From Coenobita brevimanus (taxonomy: Eukaryota; Arthropoda; Malacostraca; Decapoda; Coenobitidae): DNA of 64,000 bases. The notes under the pieces are model-generated. The model was not told where the DNA came from, did not search any database, and saw nothing but the letters and a program-made list of their open reading frames with translations. The stretch is taken from contig CM064666.1 of NCBI GenBank assembly GCA_032717465.1, positions 21,285,732 through 21,349,731 of the forward strand, written 5' to 3'. This document shows, one piece after another, positions 53,011 through 64,000 of the stretch; the first letter of the stretch is position 1; every line of letters begins with the position of its first letter. The translations under genes were made by a program, and so were the position numbers.

Positions 53011-53199
53011 AGACATTTTTCTCACCACCTAACTCCGTACCCAGCCATCTATGGGATGAACTCTGACAGAGGTTCACTATGGACGAAGAGAGTTGATGAG
53101 CCGAACTTTCGTCGAGCATGTACACACGAACAAACATATACACTGTTGCCAGCACCCGTTACCCACCTCTCGCGGCTAGGTGGCCCAGGTGGAAAGTTT

Positions 53200-54250
53200 G
53201 GCGACTGTACGTTGAGTTTCCTCAAACAACTGCCAAGTGATTTATTTCAAGCAATATGTGAAACAGCTGATAAGAAATGTAACAAACTTATTTCACACGT
53301 ATCCGACTGCAAGAAAAACTTAGTGATTTGTGTAACCAAAGTCCGTGGAGTATGTGTATGTTACCGAATTCCATCTAAAATCTTTCTACGTATGTACTGA
53401 GTCGTGTCGAGGAGCAAGTGTTAAATTTAGGTTTGTCCTTTGCCTTGAAACCAGGAAATGATGAAGCGCTTGATTTTCTTTCCTCTACATTTAACAGCAA
53501 GCTGGATATCCCGTGCCTTACTGGTTTAATAATTAGCAGTTTCATAGGAAATTTTGAATCCAATGACTCCATACCACGACGTTTTCGTTCGGCCCTTGAA
53601 AGTCTCAAGAAAAATGATTCTATTCTTGTTACAAAAGCGGACAAAAGTAATTGTGTGGTCATTTTAGACAAACCTGATTATGTGAAAAAGATGAACCACC
53701 TGTTGAGTGATGCCACTACTTACGAGAAACTTGTGTCATCCCCTGTCAAGACTTTAATAAGAAAGTAAAAAGCCTTTTAAAGGATGTGCCAAACATTGAT
53801 GCAAGTAAGTTCATACTAATTAATCCAAAATTACCTTACATTTATGGGTTACCAAAGACCCATAAACCACAGATTCCCCTTCGTCCTATCATCTCACAGT
53901 GTGGCTCATTCACTTACAAACTTTCAAAATTTCTAGCAAACAAATTAACACCATTGGTTGGCACATTCTCTAAATCCCATGTCCAAAACTCTACTGATTT
54001 TTTTGATAAGATTCTCTCAGTTTCTCCAGTGGCAGGTTGGTCAGTTTTGATGTAGACTCGCTTTTTACTAAAGTCCCCATTGAAGATATTATTAGTTTCC
54101 TGGAAGAAAAAATACCTAATTGTAACATCGATCTCGGCATGCCACATGATGTCTTTCTCCAACTTATTAGCCTGTGTGTGCAGTGTAATGCATTTTCTTT
54201 TGGTGATCAGTTTTTGATGCAAAAGTTTGGTGTGGGTATGGGCTCGCCTC
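53200..54250 (+). pseudogene. PLE3 reverse transcriptase, N-terminal part to motif B
   Basis: PLE-type N-terminal region (LSFLKQLPSDLFQAICETAD), SILVTKADKSNCVVILDK, then YIYGLPKTHKPQIPLRPIIS (a hallmark PLE block), LVSFDVDSLFTKVPIEDII (motif A) and QFLMQKFGVGMGSPL (motif B). Breaks at about 53400, 53767 and 54035. This is the only copy in the window with the RT N-terminal half. Confidence 0.87.
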
Positions 54251-54665
54251 TCCAATACATCACGGTTCCGTATGTGTCAAATCTTAGCTTGGTGAAGTCT
54301 GTGAGTCATGATTTGGATGTAAACATTGCATTTAGATATACTTCCACCTTAAGATTAATGCTGGTGAAGAATAAACCAATTAGTAACAAAACTGCAGGGG
54401 TATACAAAATTCCATGTAGAGACTGTGATTTGGTTTATATTGGTGAAACGGGAAGGGATTTGGACACTCGCATTAAGGAACACAAGTATGCTTGTAAGAT
54501 AGGCGACAACGCAGTGAACGTTCACTCTTCGGAAAACGACCATAGAATCGACTGGAATTCTAGCCCAATATTGTACAAATGTAGTAACTACAAGAAACGT
54601 AGGATTGTGGAAGCTGTATGTATAGATATAATAATTTTAACCATAGTGAAAGAATGTATAAATTA
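54251..54665 (+). pseudogene. PLE3 connector and GIY-YIG endonuclease
   Basis: In frame with the RT part from 54037: QYITVPYVSNLSLVKSVSHD, then AGVYKIPCRDCDLVYIGET, RIKEHKYACKIGDNAV and RRIVEAVCI. A frameshift follows near 54630, so the end (stop at 54664) is not native. GIY, YIG, Arg and Glu are all present. Confidence 0.85.
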
Positions 54666-54834
54666 GATCCAGTGATAGGATTAGTGGCAAGGTCCTTGTC
54701 GCCCCTTGTAATCCCTCATTCAGGTCGTGGACAGAATAGAGGTCACATCAGGTGTGGTTGGAAAAACGTGTCCTCACCCTGCATATAAGCAGCTTCTCAG
54801 CATTTGTATGTACCACTCTTGGTCTGTAGATCCA

Positions 54835-54875
54835 CTGAAGAGGGCGACAGCTGTCGCCGAAACTATTTGGAATAC
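54835..54875 (+). ncRNA. Hammerhead-like core in PLE3
   Basis: CTGAAGA, stem II GGCGAC-AGCT-GTCGCC, GAAAC, then GGAATACATC. Nearly identical to PLE2. The upstream TGTA may pair with the downstream TACA as part of stem I. Confidence 0.4.
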
Positions 54876-54935
54876 ATCTTTTTTCGTCTGCCAGTGTGGT
54901 TTTTTGTATCCTAAGATCGATATCCTGTTATATGT

Positions 54936-56500
<1,565 letters not shown>

Positions 56501-57289
56501 TTTTTTTACCTTGGTAAAGATGGACAATGATATCATACTGGGAAAATATTCCTTTTTTTTAGATTTCATCAGTAGGTTAAAGGTTCCACGTTAACGTCTT
56601 AGTTATATACATAAAAACAATATCCCTTGTATCTCTTAATTATCAAGTTGTTTTCACGTGTCTTTGAGTTTAAACCCGTCAAATGCCACCTTTCCTTACC
56701 CTTGACACGATATCTTGTGACTATTATCTGATTTAAAGTTGCTGCTGACTTTTCTTCCTAGGCATACCTTCTTTTTCTTCAGAAACGTTTTCTGAATTTT
56801 GTTTACTATTGGGAGTGTCTCCAAGCTAATTTAGGGAACATGAGAAAGTTTCATATATAGTGTTTTCACACCTACTTATGTGATAGTTAAGATCACTCAA
56901 GTACAGCTCCGTACAGAAATTCGTGATACAAAATAATCTGACACCAGAGGTCCAGTTAATCGCACACGACTAACCCACCCAACTCCCCTCGTTACCCCCA
57001 CCAAACACTGATTTGCTGGGCGGATGGATCGGAGATATGAAGCTTCGGTCACTCTCCCAGCTTGCAGCATGTAATGCTACTTTCATTTATCTTACTATTA
57101 AGTGTATTATCAAGTGCATAAATCCATCTTCAGTTCCATGAGAAGTGATTACATCGAAGTTTTAGCATATTTCAGTACAATGACAATGTATTGAGTCTGG
57201 TATCCAAATACTTATCCAACGTGTTCTAAGTGTTAGACTAAAATCCAAGTAACAATTGAACGTTATATGGCCTGATAAGTCCCCCTCTT
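56501..57289. other. Non-coding, nothing recognised
   Basis: Mixed AT-rich sequence, without repeats I could match within the window. Confidence 0.5.
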
Positions 57290-58165
57290 GCCTTGTCATC
57301 TGGACAGCCACATATGCACCCACCTACTTATCCACCTACCCACTCAACCCATCCAACACAACCCACCGACCTCACCCCTGTCACCCACCCAGCCCACCGA
57401 TCCCTGCTATCCACCCTGCCAACCCACGAATGCCTCATACGAAGCTCACCCAATTATGCCACAACTCATTTACCCATTCACTTCTCCACCCTGGACCTAT
57501 CAAGCCACCCAACCCAACCACTTAGATCATCCCGACAATGCAATCGTCTCAGCCATGCTGGCGACCAACGGTGCCCACTCACCCTGGCGACTCACTTTCC
57601 CCACACATCCCGACAATCTATCTTGCCCACCCACCCCTACCACCCACCCTCACCACTCACAAATTCCACCAACCTTTCCCACACCAATTCCACCCACCCT
57701 GGTCACCCAACATTGCCATCAACACAACCATCCCACCTCTCCCTGAACACTCCCCACCCACCTTACCCTGCACATCCTGTCCATCCACTCCTCCCACCGA
57801 CCCACCCGCCTCTCCATCCTTTTTACCCAACCCCATTCACTCCACTCCGCCACCCCTTCACCCTTTGAACGCAACCCGATGCATTCCGCCACCGCATTCA
57901 TCCATTTGAACCCGACTTATCCATCAAACTCATCTTACTCAAACCTAACGTACCGACCCCTCCCCGACCACCCACATATCCAGCTACCTACCCACCCAGC
58001 CCACCAAACGCAACCACTAACACATTTACCTCTACAACCCACCCAAAACCACTCCACACACCACACCTAATAACTCTCCCCCAACCTTCACCATTACCAC
58101 TGTCCATTCACGCTGGCGATGCACCGAACAAGCACACCCACCAACTCAACCTCATCAACTCCAGC
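57290..58165. repeat. CCACCC-rich minisatellite-like DNA
   Basis: Hundreds of bases of CCCACC/CCAACC/ACCCA on the plus strand. Long Pro/His/Thr-rich frames on this strand are compositional. The right part (about 57994-58165) recurs inverted at the end of the window. Confidence 0.8.
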
Positions 58166-58176
58166 CACCCAACCGA

Positions 58177-58221
<45 letters not shown>
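57994..58221 (+). repeat. Inverted repeat, left copy
   Basis: CAGCCCACCAAACGCA...ACAACCCACCCAAAACCACT...AACCTCATCAACTCC and the following CA repeat match the reverse complement of 63787-64000 with scattered changes. Confidence 0.8.
58177..58221. repeat. (CA)n microsatellite
   Basis: About 43 bases. Confidence 0.95.
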
Positions 58222-58224
<3 letters not shown>

Positions 58225-58437
58225 GAGAGAGAGAAACTGATGAAGTCTGAACTGCCTGGTATGGATACACTTATCCCATCGCCTCTCCTGCCAGTGTTCG
58301 AAGCTGCACTGTAACTTGTTTGCATGTATATGTCCAAATACTGCTGGAAACATGTTTCCGAACATGTTGCCTGCCGTGTTACCAATATATGCTCGAGAGC
58401 ACGTGTGAACTCGCTCTATGAGAGACAAAACAAGCAG

Positions 58438-58439
<2 letters not shown>

Positions 58440-58474
<35 letters not shown>
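58440..58474. repeat. (CA)n microsatellite
   Basis: About 34 bases. Confidence 0.95.
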
Positions 58475-58475
<1 letters not shown>

Positions 58476-58878
58476 CACAGTAGTAGTTCACAACAACTTC
58501 ACTCACTAATTATCCTCAGTGGTTGTTTATCCCCGAGGAAGATTGGCCCCAAGTCTTACGAATTACTGTTTGATGGTTGACTGTATAATCACTGGACAGT
58601 ATGAACAGCATGTAATATCGTACTGAAACTAGCATAGTTATGATAGTTACTATGTTACCAAAGTATTCGCTCATTAAAACTATTGCCAATTGGATGGCAT
58701 ATCATAAAATCCTAATGAAAATACATGCATAATATAGCTGAATTAAAGGTTTTATGTCGGAGATACAAATCAATATTCTGTGCAAGCTGCTATTAGAACA
58801 GTACTAGACACTTCCACATCTCATCCGTCCCCTTCACCGTAACCAAATCCTCCCTCCCTCCGTTCCCACCCTTCCGCA

Positions 58879-58880
<2 letters not shown>
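58475..58880. other. Non-coding, nothing recognised
   Basis: Unique-looking AT-rich sequence between two microsatellites. Confidence 0.5.

Positions 58881-58952
<72 letters not shown>
58881..58952. repeat. (GT)n microsatellite
   Basis: About 72 bases of GT. Confidence 0.96.
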
Positions 58953-58953
<1 letters not shown>

Positions 58954-59039
58954 ATATATCTGCTCATATCTAACTGTTCTTACCTAATTTGTAGCTTTAC
59001 AGGAATGAATCAAGGTCGTACTGTCCCGTGTATTAAACC

Positions 59040-60285
59040 ATTTTTATCATACATATCACTTAATTTATGAAAAGTTTTGGCACGCATTATTTCATTCGGT
59101 AGCGCATTCCACTGATCAATTGCCCTCATTGGGAAACTGAATTTCCTTTCTACCTCTCTTTTTATGCATTTTTTTTTTTTCAGTGTCCTCTTGCTGATCC
59201 TTCTCCATAGGTTATATACTCATTGATGTCTATTCTATCTTTCCCTGAGATGTATTTATATAGCGTCATCATGTTTCCTCTTCCTTCTCTCTTGTAGTAT
59301 TGGCAGGTTCAGTTTGTCTAGTCTTTCTTCATAGCTTAGATCCATTAAGCTTGGTACCCATCTTGTAGCAGCCCAGTGTACTTTCTTATTCTTTTTTTGA
59401 GATGAAGATTCCAGACAACTGATGCAAATTCGGGGGTTGGTCTGATGAATGATGTAATTATCTTTCTCGTCATGCCTTCATTTATATATGTGAATGCTAT
59501 TATCATATTAGCAAGCAGTGTGCGCATGTTTCGTACCTTCTCATTTATGTGGTCTTCCGGAGAAAAAGTCTGTTATTGATAATCACTCTTAGGTCCTTCT
59601 TCTTTTCTGAAATGTATAGGGTTGAACTTCCTATCATAATCCACTTTTACCGAAGTTAATTACATGGCATTTGTCCTCGTTGATTTCTATTTGCCACCTA
59701 TTGCTCTATTTATGAAGTTTGTTTAATTCTTCTTTTAGCTCTCTGCAAGAGTCTGTAATTCTCCTTGTATTTTTGCATCATCAGCAAACATATTTAGATA
59801 GCATCCCATTCAAATGTTCCTGTCTAGCCTATATCATTAATATATATTCTAAAAACATAATTGGTGCCATCACGGAGCCCTGTGGAACTCTGCTAGTCAC
59901 TTCCCTCCATGATGAGTAATTACTCCGTAACACTGTTCTCATTTCCCTTTTCTGAGAAAATCCTGCATCCAACGAAACATATTACCTTGGATTTCTCCTT
60001 GATGGTACAGCTTCCAAAAAATTCTTTGGTGAGGTATTCTGTCAAATGCTTCCTTAATATCAAAATATATACCGTCCACCCATCCTTTTCTTTTCCGTAG
60101 TGTTTCTGCAACTCTATCATGATAGCTTAATAGATTTGTAAAAAATTTTCTTTTCTAAAACCGAACTGTCTCTGTTATCACACTGTATTATTGCAGTTGG
60201 TTTACCTAAATTTTCATTAGTTTTTCTTGTACCTTGCATAGAACACTGGTCAGAGATACTGGTCTATAGTTAAGTGGATCCTGTT
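59040..60285 (-). pseudogene. Decayed CR1/L2-type non-LTR reverse transcriptase
   Basis: Minus-strand frames show DPLNYRPVSLTSVLCKVQEK (about 60270-60215), a degenerate motif A region ending in LRKGNENSVTE (about 59950), IITSFIRPTPEFASVVWNLH (about 59470-59410) and a C-terminal part near 59320-59200 with LYKYISGK-like sequence. It is more diverged than the CR1-like copies and a separate family. Its 5' side is lost where CR1 copy 4 starts. Many frameshifts. Confidence 0.65.
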
Positions 60286-60309
60286 TATTGGAGGGATTTT
60301 TTCGAGATT

Positions 60310-63300
60310 GAGAAGTAGGTGTACAGGAAGATGCAGCAACTACACAGAAATCATTATTACCATGTTTGGATAGATGCATCATTTGCAAAATTAAGAACAA
60401 AAGTTCAACCAATAGTGTAGATACATCCACTCAGGCACCTCAAATTGAGCAGGCGATGATAGATGATAGAACAAGCGATGATAGAAGGGCGATAAGCGAT
60501 AGTACAAAAAATTATATTAGTAAAGAGTTTCCCAGTTAGTAATAAAATAAATAACAGTAAATGCCTAGAGGCATAACTACTAGTAATAATCTGAAAGTGT
60601 ACTACACAAACAGCCGGAGTTTACGTAATAAAATGGATGAACCGAGGGCTTTAATTTGTACAGAGAAAATAGACATTGCCGTTATTAGTGAAACTTGGAT
60701 GAATACAGACACCCGAGAATTTTTAGCAGAATATCAGATAAAAGGCTATAATATTTTTGTGTGAAACCGTCAGGGAAGAAAGGGGGGAGGGGTAGCTATT
60801 TATGTAAAGGATTCATTAAACTGTTAAAATAAAGCAGACATTAAAGTAAATGGGGACACAGAAAGTGTCTGGGTTGAAATTAGTAACAATAGGGAGAAAT
60901 TAGTCTTAGGAGCAATTTACAGATCTCCTAAATTAAGTAGAGCTGATAGTAAATACCTTTGGGAGGAAATTAGGAAAGCATCACAGTCCAGCTTAGTAAT
61001 AATTGTAGGGGACCTTAATCTGCCAAGGATAGATTGGAGAAATCAGACAGGAGATGCAGAATCAGAGGAATTTCCAGAGGTAGTACAGGATAATTTCATT
61101 TATCAGTATATCAGGGAGCCCACTAGAGGTAATAATATACTAGATTTGGTTTTAGCTAATAAAGAAAATATCATTAGCGATATAGAGGTAGATGGACGAC
61201 TTGGTAATAGCGATCATGAAGAAATCAAGTTCAAATTTATTTGGGATGTCTGTTCCACTGAAAATACCTCCACTGTTCCTAATTTTCGTCTAGGAGATTT
61301 CGATGGCTTGAGCTTATTTTCGAACGGTATTCCACAGGGAGATTAGCTATATGAGGGAATGCCAGGTCAGTAGGGAACCCCAAGTCATAGGTCAGGCGCA
61401 GGAAACACGTGGGAATTTCCGTCAGGTGTCTGTGAGGGGGGAGGTGGTAGATAAGAATGTAGTCCAGGTCACGGAAATTAACTCAGCTCCAGTACCAATC
61501 AGACGTTCGACCAGTGAGAAGTATAACGAGTTAATAAAGATAATACATGGAGGCCAAGATAGATATATTCCTTCAAAACCGTTTAGAACAATTCAGAACC
61601 AAGATGGTTAAACAAGAGATTAAAATCTCTCATAGGCCAAAGGAAAGGAATATATAGAAAAATAAAACGTGGAGAGGAACACTTACGTAACCGATACACG
61701 ATTTTAAATAGAGAAGTAAAGAGAAGCAAAGAGAAGTTATGAAATTAAGGTTGCAAATGATATCAAAAGAAAACCCCGAGGGTTTTTATCAAATGTACCG
61801 TACGAAAAATAAAGATAGGATAGGACCACTCAGAACAGAATCAGGTGACATTACCAGTGAAGATAAAGAAATGTGCTCCATCCTAAATAATTATTTCATA
61901 TCAGTATTCACCAAGGAAAATCTAGGCCTGGTCCTTCAAGCAGCAAATATTTACCATGAGAATACGGAAAATATTCTTAGTAAAATAACCATTAGTAAGG
62001 AGGACGTACTGAAAGAAATTAATAAGTTAAAACCTCAAAAATCGCCAGGTCCGGACGATATATATGCAAAAATTATAAAAGAAACCAAAGAAGAATTGTC
62101 AGCCACTTTTAACGTTATTTAATGACTCTTTAAGGTCAGGAGAAGTTCCCGAGGCGTGGAAGACCGCAAAGGTAGTGCCCATCTTTAAAAAGGGTGATAA
62201 ATCAGCTGCGTCGAATTATCGGCCGATGTCTAACGTCAATAGTAGGAAAAATGTTAGTCAATTTTGGCAAATAAGATTAGAGAACACTTAGAAAGATTTA
62301 ATCTTATAAACGAAAGTCAGCACGAATTCAGGCAAGGACGATCCTGCCTCACAAACTTTTTGTCATTCTACCCGGAGGTCTATGAGGCAGTAGATAGCGA
62401 TAAAGCTTACAATGTTATTTATCTGGACTTTAGTAAAGCTTTTGATAGGGTTCCACACGAAAGGTTAGTTAGAAAGATTCGAGCACACGGTATAGACGGC
62501 GATGTCTTAAAATGGATAGAATCCTGGCTGAAAGGACGAAAGCAGAGAGTATTAATAAATGGAACTAAGTCGGACAGGTGATTAGTAACTAGCGGTGTAC
62601 CACAGGGTTCAGTACTCGGTCCCTTATTATTTATATATATAAATGATCTAGACTTAGGAGTCAATAGCAGCATCAGCAAATTTGCCGACGATACAAAAAT
62701 AGGGCGTATCATTAACTCGACTGACGATTGCCATAACTTACAAAAAGACCTCGATACATTGTCCAAATTGTCTAAAACTTGGCAAATGGAATTTAACGTC
62801 GAAAAATGGAAAGTACTTAACGTAGGTAAGACCATTGGAGATACTAAATACAGCTTAGATAAAGAAATTAGCAAATCGGAAGGCGAGAGAGATCTAGGAG
62901 TTATGATTAGTAACGACCTTAAACCAAGGCAACAGTGTATTAATGCGAGAAATAAAGCAAATAGGGTCCTAGAATTTATTTCGAGAAGCGTGAGCAATAG
63001 ATCATCTACAGTAATACTGAAACTTTATCTAGCATTAGTAAGGCCACATTTAGACTACGCAGTACAATTTTGGTGTCCTTACTATAGAATGGATATTAAT
63101 TCGTTAGAAAATGTACAGAGAAGAATGACAAAAATGATACATGACGTCCGGAACCTGTCATATGAAGACAGACTGAAAATACTAAGTCTGCATTCGCTAG
63201 AGAGGCGTAGAGTAAGGGGAGACTTAATTGAGGTAAGTGGATGAAAGGTATAAATAAGGGAGATATTAGCAAGGTACTTAAAGTGAGCGAACAGGATAGA

Positions 63301-63480
63301 ACTAGAAATAATGGTTTCAAACTAGAAAAATTCCGTTTCAGTAGGGAAATAGGTAGAAATTGGTTTGGTAATATAGTAGACGAATGGAATAAGCTACCTA
63401 GTAAAGTAGTTGCCGCTTCTTCCATTGAGAGTTTCAAGCATAGGGTAGATAAGCATATGACAAATAAGGGGTGGATATAG
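60310..63480 (+). pseudogene. CR1-like copy 4 pol: endonuclease and reverse transcriptase, broken
   Basis: Endonuclease: VYYTNSRSLRNKMDEPRALI (60595 on), a TGA at about 60762, DLNLPRIDWRN (about 61010) and SDHEEIKF (61210). RT: SPGPDDIYAKI (about 62045), YLDFSKAFDRVPHERL (62421-62468, motif A), GVPQGSVLGP (62596-62625, motif B), SKFADDTKIG (about 62676-62705, motif C), VEKWKVLNVG and the C-terminus RVDKHMTNKGWI at 63480. Frameshifts at about 61340, 61610, 61735, 62090, 62240, 62760 and 63235, and a TGA at 62579 where copy 3 has Trp. Not functional. Confidence 0.87.
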
Positions 63481-63770
63481 AATAAAGAAAATCTTATAAC
63501 CATAATTTTTTTCTTTTCAGGTTACACTATGATAGTCTCTATTCTCCTTTCACACTTTCCTGTAAAATGTCCCGCCAGTTTTTCTATATGGCGTGGTGTT
63601 CTTTCTTTTTCCTGCCGGCTTCGGCTCGAGGGTTTGGACGGCAGGGGAGAGCCTTCTTCTTTGCTATCCTTATCTCATTCTAGTAGTTCAGTTACTCTTC
63701 TAGGAGCTGCCTAGCATGGGCCACCCGGCCTACTGCAGTTATCCTCTCTTCTTATGTTCTTATGTTCTTG
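63481..63770 (+). other. CR1-like copy 4 3' UTR and octamer tail
   Basis: Matches the reverse complement of 47263-47567 closely: GTTACACTATGATAGTCTC, GCCGGCTTCGGCT, CTGCAGTTATCCTCTCTTC and the repeat TTATGTTC. GCCGGCTTCGGC can form a small hairpin. Confidence 0.8.
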
Positions 63771-63786
63771 AATAGGGGAACAATGT

Positions 63787-64000
63787 GTGTATGTGTGTGT
63801 GTGTGTGTGTGTGAGTCAGTTGGTTGGGTGCGTGGAGTTGATGAGGTTTAGTGGGTGTGGTTGTTCGCTTCATCGAAAGGGTGTGTGGACAGTGGTAATG
63901 GTGGGGAGGGGGGTGGAAGTTGTTCGGTGTGGTGTATGGAGTGGTTTTGGGTGGGTTGTAGAGGTAAATGGGATAGTGAGTGGATGCGTTTGGTGGGCTG
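63787..64000 (-). repeat. Inverted repeat, right copy, with (GT)n
   Basis: Starts with a GT microsatellite (63785-63812) followed by GTTGGGTGCGTGGAGTTGATG and on to the last base. It is the reverse complement of 57994-58221 and runs off the window. Confidence 0.8.

Larger units (their letters stand above)
53052..54935 (+). mobile_element. PLE3: Penelope-like element with internal RT deletion
   Basis: Leader from TGGGATGAAC (53052), RT from about 53200, GIY-YIG at 54380-54660, and a 3' region with a hammerhead-like core. RT jumps from motif B (GMGSPL, 54251) straight to QYITVPYVSNL, losing YxDD and all between (about 0.6-0.7 kb compared with PLE2), and the fusion is in frame. Several stops and frameshifts occur elsewhere. 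Confidence 0.87.
60286..63770 (+). mobile_element. CR1-like copy 4, plus strand
   Basis: It starts at TTGGAGGGATTTTTTCGAG, the same position as copy 3, and runs to the octamer tail CTTATGTTCTTATGTTC at 63770. The whole pol is present but broken many times. It lies against the decayed RT on its 5' side and against a GT/CCACCC-type repeat on its 3' side. Confidence 0.87.

Noticed and set aside
57288..57909. Long Pro/His/Thr-rich frames in two or three phases
   Set aside because: All arise from CCACCC-type composition. Open frames in overlapping phases are expected there.

Overview
This 64 kb window looks like intergenic DNA from a large, repeat-rich invertebrate genome. I see no host protein-coding gene. 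The mix of I-clade and CR1-like non-LTR retrotransposons, Penelope-like elements with GIY-YIG domains, piggyBac, PIF/Harbinger and Tc1/mariner-type DNA transposons, a Gypsy LTR element, tRNA-derived SINE-like pieces and very long CA/GT, CT, GA and TA microsatellites fits an arthropod, and in my judgement most likely a decapod crustacean. The species cannot be read from the sequence.

Layout. 1-1087: foldback element with ~220 bp inverted arms. 1.4-9.8 kb: a hAT-like end, microsatellites, a decayed I-clade element on the minus strand (element A, ~2.39-6.99 kb) carrying a tRNA-like insertion, and a fragment of another I-like ORF1 on the plus strand. 9.79-31.36 kb: one I-clade element on the plus strand (element B) broken by three later insertions: (i) a piggyBac element at TTAA (12944-23506), itself broken by a second I-clade element on the minus strand (element C, 13484-19783, 14 bp target duplication) and by a 177 bp truncated retrocopy (15 bp target duplication); (ii) a 764 bp mariner-like MITE at TA (24787-25550); (iii) a non-autonomous LTR element (26063-29680). 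Removing each insert rejoins the host element in frame, so the order of events can be read directly.

31.7-33.6 kb: a Penelope-like element (PLE1) with an inverted partial copy of itself. 34.1-41.7 kb: a spliced PIF/Harbinger transposase pseudogene split by a Gypsy-type LTR element (35649-41466, 5 bp duplication CAGGT) whose only ORF reads gag, protease, then integrase zinc finger. 44.5-50.9 kb: a second Penelope-like element (PLE2, minus) interrupted by two CR1-like copies, the first of which carries an inverted piece of PLE2. 53.05-54.93 kb: a third Penelope-like element (PLE3, plus) lacking the RT catalytic segment. 54.9-58.9 kb: AT-rich DNA, a composite TA satellite and CCACCC-rich DNA. 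59-63.8 kb: a decayed non-LTR element (minus) and a fourth CR1-like copy (plus). The window ends in an inverted copy of the CCACCC-rich repeat.

Nothing here acts as a cellular pathway; the logic is that of successive transposition. The most interesting signals are RNA structures in the elements: a possible HDV-like ribozyme fold at the exact 5' end of I-clade element C (similar in B), and hammerhead-like cores in all three Penelope-like elements whose stem II covaries between families. All structure claims come from reading by eye and were not folded or searched.
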